Shown one piece after another: positions 23,254 to 33,537 of a stretch of 34,706 nucleotides of DNA. Under the pieces are notes generated by a model, which saw only the letters and a program-made list of their open reading frames with translations, did not search any database and had not been told where the DNA came from. Within the stretch, counting starts at the first letter, position 1; each line of letters opens with the position of its first letter. A program made the translations under genes and the position numbers. This DNA is from Nonomuraea spiralis (GTDB lineage: Bacteria > Actinomycetota > Actinomycetes > Streptosporangiales > Streptosporangiaceae): positions 1-34,706 of the forward strand of contig NZ_BMRC01000055.1 of assembly GCF_014648435.1 (NCBI RefSeq), read 5' to 3'.

Positions 23254-23282
23254 TCGCGACATATCGCGATCCGGCATAGACT
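23254..23282 (+). promoter_or_regulatory. Promoter and dyad of the DUF1707 gene
   Basis: TAGACT (23277-23282) lies 8 bases before GTG 23291, with no Shine-Dalgarno, so the transcript is probably leaderless. The -35 position (23254-23259) is occupied by TCGCGA, the first arm of the dyad TCGCGA-CATA-TCGCGA (23254-23269), which could be a repressor site. Confidence 0.5.
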
Positions 23283-23290
23283 GACTTGTC

Positions 23291-23851
23291 GTGACCGAGG
23301 ATTCCGACCTGCGCGCCTCCGACGCCGACCGCGACCGCATCGCCGCCCTCTTGGGCGACGCGCTCGCCACCGGAAGACTGACCAGCGTCGAGCACGCCGA
23401 CCGCCTAGAGGTCGCCTACACGGCGAAGACGATCGGCGAACTCGTCCCACTCACCCGGGACCTGCCCCAGGTGTCCACCCCGTCCGCCCTGCCCGAGGCC
23501 ATCGAGCACCAGGTGATCAGCTCGAAGTTCAGCAAGATCGTCCGTAAGGGGCGGTGGGTGGCGTCCCGGCGTACCAGGTTGTCGGCCCGCTTCGGCGCCC
23601 TCATCATCGACCTGTCCGACGCCGTGCTCCCCGGCCGGGAGATCACGATCGAGACCGACGCCAGGTTCAGCAAGATGATCGTCCGGGTGCCGGACAACGC
23701 CCACGTGATCGACGAGGGCAGCTCCATCTTCGGCAAGCGGAACGTGAGCGGCGGCTCGGCCGGCGACGGGCCGCTGATCCGGGTGACCGGCTCGTCGAAG
23801 TTCTCCAAGGTCATCGTGACCCGCGGCATGGACGACTGGAATCTCCACTGA
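23291..23851 (+). CDS. DUF1707 protein with LiaF-like C-terminal domain
   Basis: A 186-residue protein. The N-terminal DUF1707 domain is clear (LRASDADRDRIAALLGDAL, GRLTSVEHADRLEVAYTAKT). The C-terminal half (residues about 75-183) is a beta-rich repeat with FSKIVRKGRW, LIIDLSDAVLP and SKFSKVIVTRG, resembling the cell-wall-active antibiotic response (LiaF-like) domain. There is no membrane helix. These proteins are common in actinobacteria and are suspected to sense envelope stress. GTG 23291 is the likely start, leaderless. Confidence 0.85.
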   Translation: MTEDSDLRASDADRDRIAALLGDALATGRLTSVEHADRLEVAYTAKTIGELVPLTRDLPQVSTPSALPEAIEHQVISSKFSKIVRKGRWVASRRTRLSARFGALIIDLSDAVLPGREITIETDARFSKMIVRVPDNAHVIDEGSSIFGKRNVSGGSAGDGPLIRVTGSSKFSKVIVTRGMDDWNLH

Positions 23852-23919
23852 CACGAGGCCGCACGCCCGCCCGTGAATGGAACCGGCCCCTGGGGGAACC
23901 AGGGAGGTCTACCCGCCGG

Positions 23920-23947
23920 TCGACCTGACAACCGCCCTGCCTACGAT
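23920..23947 (+). promoter_or_regulatory. Predicted plsX promoter
   Basis: TCGACC (23920-23925), 16 bases, TACGAT (23942-23947). A short CCCTGG/CCAGGG hairpin at 23888-23904 may end the DUF1707 transcript just before it. Confidence 0.4.
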
Positions 23948-24017
23948 GCGGACATACACGAGCCCGCGTACCGGCCCGGCCGGGCGAGGGCGGGCTCGCT
24001 TGCCCACGAGGTGACCA

Positions 24018-25037
24018 TTGTCCGACAGCAGGCCCATCGCGCTCGATGCCATGGGAGGCGACCACGCCCCCCACGAGATCGTGGCCGGCGCGGTCCACGC
24101 CGTACGGGAGCGCCGGCTCCCCGTCGTACTGGTCGGCTCCCCCCGCATCCTGTACGAGGCCCTGGCCGACCACGACGCCACCAAAGAGGTCCCCATCGTC
24201 CGGGCGGAAGAGGCCCTCGCCATGGACGAAGGCGCCCTGGCCAGCCTGCGCCGCCCGAGGTCCAGCATCGCCATCGCCTGCCATCTCGTCCGCCGCGGCG
24301 ACGCCTCGGCCGTGGTGTCGGCCGGCTCCACCGCGGGCATCGTCGCCACCGGCCGGCTCCGGCTCAAGGCCCAGCAGGGCGTCCTGCGGCCCGCCATCGC
24401 CGTGGCGCTCCCGACGCTCCCCACCCCCACCCTGCTCGTCGACGCCGGCGCCAACGCCGAGGTCAAACCCGAAATGCTGGTGCAGTTCGCCCACCTCGGC
24501 GCCGCCTACGCAGAGCTGGCCTACGACATCCCCGAGCCTCGGATCGGCCTGCTCACCATCGGCAGCGAGGCGGAGAAGGGCAACAAACTGGTCAAACGCG
24601 CCCACGAACTGCTCCAGACCTCCCCCGGCATCCACTTCACGGGCAACGTCGAAGGCCACGACCTCCTCACCGGCAAGGTCGACGTCGTCACCACCGACGG
24701 CTTCACCGGCAACGTGGCGCTGAAGACCATGGAAGGCGCCGTCCGGTACGCGTTCGGCGAGCTGGCCGAGACCATCGGCGAGAGCAGGCTGGCCAAGTTC
24801 GGCGCCCTCATGCAGCGCGGCCGCCTCCGCGAGCTGCGCAGACGCCTGGACGCCGAGGCCCACGGCGGCGCGGTGCTGCTCGGGCTGAACGGGACGGTCG
24901 TGATCGCCCACGGCTCCTCCAAGGCCCTGGCGATCAGCGCCGCCTGCCAGGTCGCCGCCGACCTCTCCGCGGGCGGCATCGTGTCCAGGATCGGCGACAG
25001 GGTCGCCGCCACGCATCGCTCACACAGACTCTGGTGA
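24018..25037 (+). CDS. plsX: Phosphate acyltransferase PlsX
   Basis: A 339-residue enzyme that makes acyl-phosphate from acyl-ACP for phospholipid synthesis. Landmarks are IALDAMGGDHAPHEIV at the N-terminus, SAGSTAGIVATG, LVDAGANAEVKPEML, GSEAEKGNKL, FTGNVEGHDLL, DGFTGNVALKTMEG and the late AHGSSK. The start is TTG 24018 after GAGGTGA; no ATG or GTG fits the frame. In many bacteria plsX stands with rpmF and rnc or with fab genes; here it is alone, so it may be a second copy. Confidence 0.93.
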   Translation: MSDSRPIALDAMGGDHAPHEIVAGAVHAVRERRLPVVLVGSPRILYEALADHDATKEVPIVRAEEALAMDEGALASLRRPRSSIAIACHLVRRGDASAVVSAGSTAGIVATGRLRLKAQQGVLRPAIAVALPTLPTPTLLVDAGANAEVKPEMLVQFAHLGAAYAELAYDIPEPRIGLLTIGSEAEKGNKLVKRAHELLQTSPGIHFTGNVEGHDLLTGKVDVVTTDGFTGNVALKTMEGAVRYAFGELAETIGESRLAKFGALMQRGRLRELRRRLDAEAHGGAVLLGLNGTVVIAHGSSKALAISAACQVAADLSAGGIVSRIGDRVAATHRSHRLW

Positions 25038-25078
25038 CGCCGTAGTGTGTGAGACCGATCCACAGGAACGGGGGGAAT

Positions 25079-27366
25079 GTGGACGGCCTCACCTCAGCAC
25101 AGGTCGCGGAGGCGAAGACCAACGAGGTGCCGCGGCGGTCGAGCAGATCGCTCAGCGCGATCATCAGGGCGAACGTGTTCACCCTGTTCAACCTGGTCAT
25201 CGGCGTGCTCTGGGTGCTGATCCTGATCTTCGGCGAGTGGCAGGACGGCCTGTTCGGGCTGGTCATCGTGGCCAACGCGCTGATCGGCATCGTCCAGGAG
25301 CTGCGCGCCAAGCGCACCCTCGACAAGCTGGCCGTGATCAACGAGGCCCCGGTCCGGGTCCGCCGCGACGGCAAGGACCAGCAGGTCGAGCCGCGCCGGG
25401 TCGTCCTCGGCGACCTGGTCCTGCTCGGCTCCGGCGACCGCCTGCTCGTCGACGGCGAGGTCGTCGCCTCCGACGGCCTGGAGGTCGACGAGTCCCTGCT
25501 GACCGGCGAGGCCGACCCCGTGCACAAGAAGCCCGGCGACCAGGTGTTGTCGGGCAGCTTCGCGGTGGCCGGCTCGGGCGCGTACGTCGCCACCCGCGTC
25601 GGCACCGACGCCTACGCCGTACGCCTGGCGGAGGAGGCCAGCACGTTCCACCTCGCCCACTCCGAGCTGCGCGAGGGCGTCGCCAACTTCATCAAGTACA
25701 TCACCTGGCTGGTCATCCCGATCGGCGCCCTGCTGATCTACAGCCAGCTGCACAACTCCGCCGACTTCGGCACCGCCATCACCGGCGCGGTCGCGGGCAT
25801 CGTCACCATGATCCCCGAGGGCCTGGTGCTGATGACCTCGATCGCGTTCGCCGTCGGCGTCATCCGGCTCGGCCGGCGCAAGTGCCTGATCCAGGAGTTG
25901 CCCGCGATCGAGGGCCTGGCCAGGGTCGACGTACTCTGCCTGGACAAGACCGGCACCCTCACCGCCGGCGGCATGGACCTCGACGAGGTGCTCCCGCTCC
26001 GCGACGGCCAGCCGGTCGAGTCCGCCCTGACCGCGCTCGCCCACCTCGACGCCCGCCCCAACGCCACCGCCCTCGCCATCCAGGCCCGCTACCCCGCCCC
26101 CTCCGACGGCTGGTCGGCGGCCTCGGCCGTGCCCTTCTCCTCGGCCCGCAAGTGGAGCGGCGCCGACTTCGGCGCCCACGGCGCCTGGCTGCTGGGCGCC
26201 CCCGACGTGCTGCTGCACGACGGCGAGGGCTACGACAAGGCCGCCGAGCTCGCCGCCACCGGCACCCGCGTCCTCGTCCTGTGCCGTACGCACGACCTGC
26301 GCGCGGCCGAGAACGGCGGCGCCGTCGAGCCCGTCGCGCTGGTCACCCTCAAGCAGAAGATCAGGCCCGACGCCCTCAAGACCCTCGCCTACTTCGCCAA
26401 GCAGGGCGTGACGGTCAAGGTGATCTCCGGCGACAACCCGGAGGCGGTCTCCGCCATCGCGATGAGCCTGAAGATCCCCGACGGCGACCGTTCCATCGAC
26501 GCCCGCACCCTCCCCCAGGACGACCCGGTCAAGCTCGGCGAGCTGCTCGACTCCTACACCGTGTTCGGCCGGGTCAGCCCGCAGCAGAAGCGGCAGTTCG
26601 TCGGCGCGCTCCAGGCCCGCGGGCACACCGTGGCCATGACCGGCGACGGCGTCAACGACGTCCTCGCGCTCAAGGACGCCGACCTCGGCATCGCCATGGG
26701 CGCCGGCAGCCCGGCCACCAAGGCGGTGGCGCAGGTGGTGCTGCTGGACAACAAGTTCGCCACGCTCCCCCACGTCGTCGGCGAGGGCCGCCGGGTGCTG
26801 GCCAACATCGAACGTGTCTCCAACCTGTTCCTCACCAAGACCTTCTACGCGATCGTGTTGTCGCTGGCCGTCGGCGTGGCCGGGGTGATGTTCCCGTTCG
26901 CGCCCCGCCACTCGACCCTCACGAACGCGCTGACCATCGGCATCCCGGCGTTCTTCCTGGCGCTCGCGCCCACGTTCGAACGGGCGCGGCCGGGGTTCGT
27001 CCGGCGGGTGCTGCGGTTCGCCGTACCGGCGGGGGTGTTGTGCGCGGGCGCGGTGCTGTTGTCGTTCTGGGCGGCCCACAGCGGCACCTCCACCCTGACC
27101 GAGGACCAGACGTCCGCGGTGATCACGCTCTTCCTCACCACCTGGTGGGTGCTCGTACTGATCACCCGGCCGCTCAACTGGTGGCGGGTGACGCTGCTGG
27201 CGTCCATGGCGGGGCTCTTCGTGCTCGCCCTCGCGCTGCCGCCCGTCAGGCACTTCTTCGCCCTCGCTCCGGGCGACATCAGCAACGACCTGACGGCCGT
27301 CGGCATCTCCGTGGTGGCTGCCGCGGCGATCAGCATCGCGGTCAAGCTCGCCGGTACCCTTAGAAC

Positions 27367-27370
<4 letters not shown>
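25079..27370 (+). CDS. Cation-transporting P-type ATPase (CtpE-like)
   Basis: A 763-residue P-type ATPase. TM4 has the ion-site motif PEGL (246-249), the phosphorylation site is DKTGTL (Asp289), the actuator loop is LTGEADPV, and the hinge is TGDGVNDVLALKDADLGIAMG. No N-terminal heavy-metal domain and no CPx motif are present. The PEGL type resembles mycobacterial CtpE, which is involved in calcium uptake; that specificity is inferred. I chose GTG 25079 with GGGGGG just before it. The 3' end overlaps argS by ATGA, an odd operon partner. Confidence 0.9.
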
Positions 27371-29094
<1,724 letters not shown>

Positions 29095-29128
29095 CAGGCA
29101 GTTGGCTCAAAGTCTCCCGTTCCGTCGT

Positions 29129-29157
29129 GGGCGCGCCTCCACCTCGTTGGCGCGCCC
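29129..29157 (+). terminator. Hairpin after argS
   Basis: GGGCGCGCC / GGCGCGCCC, a perfect 9-bp stem with an 11-base loop, 34 bases after argS. There is no T-run. A TAGGCT -10 for the next gene follows at 29165-29170. Confidence 0.6.
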
Positions 29158-29196
29158 TAACGGCTAGGCTTTACGCGGTCATGAACCGAGGCCGAA

Positions 29197-30549
29197 ATGG
29201 GGGAGTTCTCTGCCTTGAGCACGGACCTGACTGCGAACCCCCAAGCAGCGACGGAGTTGCAACGCTACGCCGAGGCGCTGCTGGCGCACCTCGCCGCCAA
29301 TGGCACCGCTCCTCCCGCTGCTCCGGGCTTTCGCGACATACCCGGCTACTGGCTGCCCCCTGCCGTCGAGGCGCTGGTCGCCATCCTGGCCGGTGACGAC
29401 CCGCTCGAACCGCTGAGCAGGGCCGCCGGCCGCGACCAGCAGCAGACCGCGCTCTTCCTGTGCCTGGCACTCGCGGTGTCCGGGCAGGGCAGCCGCATCC
29501 ACGCCTCCTGGCTCGGCACGGCCTTCGGCGAGCTGTCGCTCGACCGTCCCGTCACCCATGGGCAGCGCTCGCTCTGGCTGGCCGCCGCCCGGGGGGCCTA
29601 CGGCCCGGCGGGCAAGATCTTCGTGCTGCGCAAGCTCGACGCCCTGGCCGTGCAGGAGCACGCCGACGTCGAGGAGTGGGTGCAGGCGCTGGTGCCCGGC
29701 GAGCCCTCGGTCGTGGTGCCGCCGTCCCTGGCCGACTTCCCGGAGATGGCCGAAATCCCCGACCTGGCCCGTCCGGCGGTCGCGGCCGCCCGCCTGGCCA
29801 GGCTGCGCGGCCGCTGCGCGGAGATCACCTCGGCCCGGCAGGCCGAGCACGACTCCTCGGCCCCGCTCAACAACAGCTCGGCCAGCCCCGCCGCGTCCTG
29901 GGCCGAGGACGAGCCGCTGGCGGTCCTGCGCGCCCAGATCGGCCAGGCCGGCCCGGCCGGCCCGATGGCCTCGCTGATCTCCTACCTGCTCGACGACCTG
30001 CGCCCCGGCGCCGATCCGCATCTGACCGCCATCGCCCTGCACGTGGCCGCGCCCATCCTGCGCGGCCTGGCCGAGGAGCTCGAAGCCGACAGTCGGCTGA
30101 CGCCACCCGCCACACTGACCGTCCCGCTGCTCGGCCACCGCATCCACCTGCGTCCCGAGGGCCCCGACGAGGCATCGATCGCCACGGCCGAGAACGCCAT
30201 CCTCACCGAGGGCGTCGTACCGCGCGGCCGGCCTTGGGCCGCTCTCGTGCTGATCGTGGCGGGCGTCGCGTGCCTGGCCGGAGCTGGGTTCAGCGCCTCG
30301 CTCCTGCTGGCCGCCGCCGGGGTGGCCATGCTCGGGCTGGGCGGCTGGCAGCTCTGGCAGCGTCACAAGACGATCGTCGCCGACGCCCGGTACGTGGCCG
30401 GCCAGGTCAACGAGCTGAAGGAACTGGCCGAGGGCGCCGTGTGGGCCCTGCACGCGTACGCCAGAGAAGCGGACGCACGCGCGAAACAGGCCGCTGACGA
30501 CGCAGCCGAGCTCACCCGGCTGATTCGTCGCGGCCCGCGCGCTGCTTAG
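29197..30549 (+). CDS. Unknown protein with two C-terminal membrane helices
   Basis: A 450-residue protein I do not recognise. The first 340 residues are soluble, Ala/Leu-rich and mostly helical, with an early block GFRDIPGYWLPPAVEAL. Two adjacent helices follow (ALVLIVAGVACLAGAGFSAS and LLLAAAGVAMLGLGGW), then a charged coiled-coil tail (VAGQVNELKELAEGAV, KQAADDAAELTRLI). ATG 29197 follows GAGG at 5 bases; TTG 29215 with GGGGGAG 9 bases upstream is a real alternative. It converges on sepF with six bases between the stops. Confidence 0.7.
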   Translation: MGEFSALSTDLTANPQAATELQRYAEALLAHLAANGTAPPAAPGFRDIPGYWLPPAVEALVAILAGDDPLEPLSRAAGRDQQQTALFLCLALAVSGQGSRIHASWLGTAFGELSLDRPVTHGQRSLWLAAARGAYGPAGKIFVLRKLDALAVQEHADVEEWVQALVPGEPSVVVPPSLADFPEMAEIPDLARPAVAAARLARLRGRCAEITSARQAEHDSSAPLNNSSASPAASWAEDEPLAVLRAQIGQAGPAGPMASLISYLLDDLRPGADPHLTAIALHVAAPILRGLAEELEADSRLTPPATLTVPLLGHRIHLRPEGPDEASIATAENAILTEGVVPRGRPWAALVLIVAGVACLAGAGFSASLLLAAAGVAMLGLGGWQLWQRHKTIVADARYVAGQVNELKELAEGAVWALHAYAREADARAKQAADDAAELTRLIRRGPRAA

Positions 30550-30555
30550 ACCTGA

Positions 30556-30939
30556 TCAGGTCGTCTCGATCTCCACGTGCGCCGGCGCGAGCAGGAACAC
30601 GCGGTCGGCGATGCGCTCGATGCGCCCCTCGCAACCGAACGCGAGCCCGGCGGCGAAGTCGACCATCCTCGTCGCCTCGGGCATCGCCATGCCCGTGACA
30701 TCCATGATCACCGTCTGCCCGTCACGGAAGTGCTGACCGATCAACGGTGCGTCGTTGTACTTGAGCGGCTGGACCATCACGATGCGTGACGCATCGACGT
30801 TCGCACGCCACCGCCGGGCAGCACGCTCCGTCGCCGGAACGTACTCGTCCTCGTAGTGCTCGTCGTCGTCATAGGCGTCGTCGTAGTGATCGACCCCGCT
30901 CAGGCCAAGGTAGTTCACCACCTTGCGCACAGCCCCCAT
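30556..30939 (-). CDS. sepF: SepF-family cell division protein
   Basis: A 127-residue protein of the SepF family, which tethers FtsZ to the membrane. The N-terminal amphipathic anchor is MGAVRKVVNYLGLSG, a short acidic linker (DDAYDDDEHYEDEY) follows, and the core shows VMVQPLKYNDAPLIGQHFRDGQTVIMDVTGM cut here in two parts (VMVQPLKYNDAP and GQTVIMDVTGM). AAGGAC precedes ATG 30939. It is shorter than the canonical SepF beside ftsZ (usually about 150-220 residues) and no division genes are near, so it may be one of the extra copies that streptomycetes and relatives carry. Confidence 0.88.
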   Translation of the reverse strand: MGAVRKVVNYLGLSGVDHYDDAYDDDEHYEDEYVPATERAARRWRANVDASRIVMVQPLKYNDAPLIGQHFRDGQTVIMDVTGMAMPEATRMVDFAAGLAFGCEGRIERIADRVFLLAPAHVEIETT

Positions 30940-31094
30940 CGGCTTGTCCTTTCCTCAGGAACTCACCGTAATCGGCACGTCCCTACACATTGGACGGTAA
31001 CCGACGATTCCGCATTCGCCACGCGACACGCCCAGCCCTAATTCCATTTTGTACGGCTTGCAACCTGCTTGCATCTGGATATCCGTCCCCCCCG

Positions 31095-31102
31095 TATAGC
31101 AT
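31095..31102 (+). promoter_or_regulatory. -10 of a likely leaderless phzF transcript
   Basis: TATAGCAT contains TAGCAT 7 bases before ATG 31110; no Shine-Dalgarno sequence is present. Confidence 0.45.
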
Positions 31103-31109
31103 CGGCCTC

Positions 31110-31880
31110 ATGCGCCTGTTCACTGTAGACGCCTTCACCGACACAGCTTTCAAGGGTAATCCCGCAGGTGTCTGCCTGCTGGACTCTCCGGTTACTGATG
31201 GGTGGATGCAGAGCGTAGCCGCCGAGATGAACCTGTCCGAGACCGCCTTCCTGCTCGGCGATTCCCTGCGCTGGTTCACCCCTGTGGTCGAGGTCACTCT
31301 CTGCGGTCATGCCACGCTCGCGACCGCTCACGTTCTGTATTCGACCGGAGCGGCGACCGGCCCGGTCGAATTCCACACGGCGAGCGGAACGCTAACCGTG
31401 AATCGCACCGCCGGAGACCTCATCACGATGGATTTCCCGGCCAAGGAGGTGGCGCCCGCCACGCTTCCCGACGGCCTGGAGAAAGCGTTGGGAGCCGCAC
31501 CCGTACGGGTCGCGAAAAGCGAGCTCGACCTGCTGGTCGAGGTCGATTCCGAGGAGACCGTACGCTCTCTGCGCCCCGACATCCCGGCTCTCTCGGCCAT
31601 GGACGCCCGCGGCATCATCGTCACCGCCCTCGGCACCGGTACGGATTTCGTCTCCCGTTTCTTCGCCCCCAAAGTCGGCGTTCCCGAAGATCCGGTCACG
31701 GGCTCGGCCCACTGCGCGTTGTCCCCGTACTGGTCGGCCCGCCTCGGCCGGACGACCCTGACCGGCGCGCAGCTCTCGGCGCGAGGCGGCCTGGTCCACA
31801 CGCGCCTGGACGGCGACCGCGTCCACCTCGCCGGCCGCGCCGTGACGATCCTCACCGGCACACTCCTCACCACCGGGTAA
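31110..31880 (+). CDS. PhzF-family isomerase/epimerase-like protein
   Basis: A 256-residue protein with the PhzF fold. The family motifs are FTVDAFTDTAFKGNPAGVC, the catalytic glutamate in NLSETAFLL (Glu44), the CGHATLATAHVL phosphate/carboxylate loop and VPEDPVTGSAHCAL. PhzF itself isomerises a dihydro-anthranilate in phenazine synthesis, but most family members have unknown substrates and no phenazine genes are here. It is somewhat shorter than PhzF (about 280). The start ATG 31110 is probably leaderless. Confidence 0.9.
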   Translation: MRLFTVDAFTDTAFKGNPAGVCLLDSPVTDGWMQSVAAEMNLSETAFLLGDSLRWFTPVVEVTLCGHATLATAHVLYSTGAATGPVEFHTASGTLTVNRTAGDLITMDFPAKEVAPATLPDGLEKALGAAPVRVAKSELDLLVEVDSEETVRSLRPDIPALSAMDARGIIVTALGTGTDFVSRFFAPKVGVPEDPVTGSAHCALSPYWSARLGRTTLTGAQLSARGGLVHTRLDGDRVHLAGRAVTILTGTLLTTG

Positions 31881-31919
31881 AAACTTTCTTACCTTCCTTG
31901 CTTCCCTCCGTCCAGCTAT

Positions 31920-31947
31920 CTAACCTGCAAACCGAGTTGGAGGTTAG
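31920..31947 (+). promoter_or_regulatory. Inverted repeat upstream of the merR region
   Basis: CTAACCT, 14 bases, AGGTTAG: a perfect 7-bp dyad, extendable outward with one mismatch. Its spacing suits a MerR-type regulator, so it may be the autoregulatory operator. A GGAGG ribosome site follows at 31963-31967. Confidence 0.5.
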
Positions 31948-31976
31948 CTACCACCACAGGCAGGAGGTTCGGCATC

Positions 31977-32131
31977 ATGCCGCTGACCTCGACCGATGCG
32001 GTGACCGGCCGTAAGAGACCGCCTGCGACGAGCGCCCGACGGGCACGTTCACCAGACACGCCCAGGACCACGACGCCGATCCGCGCACTGCGGAGATCCG
32101 GCACGGCGACCCGAAGGCCATCCGGACCTGA
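31977..32131 (+). pseudogene. Small ORF upstream of merR, apparently split by a -1 frameshift
   Basis: GGAGG stands 9 bases before ATG 31977, and the first 13 codons (MPLTSTDAVTGRK) are GC3-rich. After about 32013-32015 the coding signal moves to the -1 frame: 38 codons from GAG 32015 to TGA 32131, with 35 of them ending in G or C (ETACDERPTGTFTRHAQDH, then DADPRTAEIRHGDPKAIRT). That second frame has a TAA directly upstream and no start codon of its own. A joined product would have 51 residues. It is a frameshifted gene, a sequencing error, or less likely a programmed frameshift; no slippery heptamer is seen. The downstream merR gene starts 54 bases later. Confidence 0.45.
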
Positions 32132-32185
32132 CCCGGCACGGGCGCGGGGCCCTGACCCCGCCCCGGCACACCGAGGAGGCCACCC

Positions 32186-32497
32186 ATGCCCGAGCTGCCC
32201 TGCGACGACGAACACGCCCCGCTCTACTCCCTCGGACAGGTCGCCGACATGCTCCAGGTCCGCCAGGCCTACCTGCGCCGTCTCGACGAACACGACGTCA
32301 TCAGCCCCAGCCGCTCGTCCGGCGGGCAACGCCGCTACTCCCGCCGCGACATCAAGACCGTCCAGCACGTGACCGACCTCGCCGACCAGGGCATGACCCT
32401 GATCGCCATCCGCCGCATCCTGCAACTCGAACGCGAACTCGCCGACGTACGCCGCGAGCTGGCAGAAGTCCGCACCCGCCTCGGCGATCCCGGTTGA
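32186..32497 (+). CDS. MerR-family transcriptional regulator (HspR-like)
   Basis: A 103-residue regulator with the MerR winged helix: YSLGQVADMLQVRQAYLRRLD, the wing SGGQRRYSRRDI and the helix pair DQGMTLIAIRRIL, followed by a short coiled coil (RELADVRRELAEVRTRL) for dimerisation. There is no effector domain, as in HspR-type repressors. GAGGAGG precedes ATG 32186. The dyad at 31920-31947 and the small ORF before it suggest that it controls its own short operon. It has no dnaK or clpB neighbours, so a heat-shock role is not supported. Confidence 0.88.
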   Translation: MPELPCDDEHAPLYSLGQVADMLQVRQAYLRRLDEHDVISPSRSSGGQRRYSRRDIKTVQHVTDLADQGMTLIAIRRILQLERELADVRRELAEVRTRLGDPG

Positions 32498-32516
32498 TCG
32501 CCACCCGCAGGTCGAC

Positions 32517-32522
32517 TAGAAC
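32517..32522 (+). promoter_or_regulatory. -10 of a likely leaderless acetyltransferase transcript
   Basis: TAGAAC lies 6 bases before ATG 32529; no Shine-Dalgarno sequence is present in the 31-base gap. Confidence 0.4.
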
Positions 32523-32528
32523 TACGGC

Positions 32529-33062
32529 ATGCTACGCGGTGACAAAGTCGCCCTACGGGCCCGCCACGAGACAGACGTCCCCATCCTGCAGACGGAACTC
32601 TACGACGACGTCGCAACCCGCTCCCGGGCCGCCTCCCGCCCCTGGCGCCCCTTCCCACCCGGCCTGCCCACCTCGCCGTACGCCGTCGCCGAACCCACCG
32701 ACAACACCGCCTGCTTCTCGGTCGTGGAACTCACCGGCCGCGAACTCGCCGGCGAAGCACTCCTCTGGGGCATCGACCCCCACAACCGAACGGCCCACCT
32801 CGGCATCTCCCTACGCCCCGCCTTCCGTGGCAAGGGCCTGGGCACCGACACCGTACGCGTGTTGTGCCACTACGGCTTCATCGTCCGCGGACTGCACCGC
32901 CTGCAGATCGAAACCCTGGCGGACAACACCGCCATGATCAGCATCGCCACCAACGCCGGCTTCGTCCGCGAGGGCACACTGCGCAAGAACGCCTGGGTCA
33001 TGGGCCACTTCACCGACGAGGTCATCCTCGGCCTCCTCTCCACCGAATGGCCCCAACCCTGA
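32529..33062 (+). CDS. GNAT-family N-acetyltransferase (RimJ/RimL-like)
   Basis: A 177-residue acetyl-CoA-dependent acetyltransferase. The N-terminus LRGDKVALRARHETDVPIL is typical of the RimJ/RimL branch, the acetyl-CoA loop is RPAFRGKGLGTDTVRVL, and the C-terminal part has LQIETLADNTAMISIATNAGFVREG split here as LQIETLADNTAMI and ATNAGFVREGTLRK. The acceptor (ribosomal protein N-terminus, peptide or small amine) cannot be told. It follows merR by 31 bases and may also be read from the merR promoter. Confidence 0.9.
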   Translation: MLRGDKVALRARHETDVPILQTELYDDVATRSRAASRPWRPFPPGLPTSPYAVAEPTDNTACFSVVELTGRELAGEALLWGIDPHNRTAHLGISLRPAFRGKGLGTDTVRVLCHYGFIVRGLHRLQIETLADNTAMISIATNAGFVREGTLRKNAWVMGHFTDEVILGLLSTEWPQP

Positions 33063-33537
33063 CCCGGCGCCTCAATCAGTCGCGCCCCGGCACCCTGGAC
33101 ACCAGTGAGACGGCCATCCGCCCCGATGTCCAGAAGTCCCGCTCCCAGACACCCGCCAACGGCCCCCGCCGCTCGACATCGCGAGCTCGCAGGCTCCGCG
33201 ATCGGCCACCACCCGCTATCTGGGCGCCCCGAGGGCCGACATGGGCAGGCGCGGCGTGCTCGCCCCACTACCTCTTGGCTTCAACAACGACTCCGCCCCT
33301 GCACGGAAACCACCGAATCGCCGCAGCCATTGGCCTCGGCCTCGAATCAGTCCCGCCCACCCTGCTCAGGCAGCCCCTGCTCTCGCCCACAAGAGATGCG
33401 ATGCGGCAACATCGAGACCGCATCTTGCCCGCGACAGCCAGTGGACGCGTTCCACGGCGCATTCGGACAGCGGGCGTGCCTGCTTCCTGCCAGGCCGCCC
33501 GCATGCCCGCCCGCCTGGTGTGCGGTACTGCCGGGTC
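33063..33537. other. Gene-poor stretch, possibly containing gene debris
   Basis: 475 bases with no frame that shows the GC3 bias of the neighbours. One + strand frame (about 33255-33385) reads LHGNHRIAAAIGLGLESVP, which recalls the DGNHRxAAA motif of ParB-like nuclease-domain proteins, but its third positions are only about two-thirds G/C. It may be the remnant of such a gene. I see no terminator or repeat of note. Confidence 0.35.

Noticed and set aside
25094..27253. A 719-codon minus-strand frame opposite the P-type ATPase
   Set aside because: Antisense shadow of a gene with all P-type ATPase motifs; composition (Gly/Asp/Gln/His/Arg-rich) is typical of a GC artefact.
31977..32372. A continuous 131-codon frame from ATG 31977 into merR
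   Set aside because: After about 13 codons the third-position bias fails in this frame, and it runs over the well-supported merR gene.
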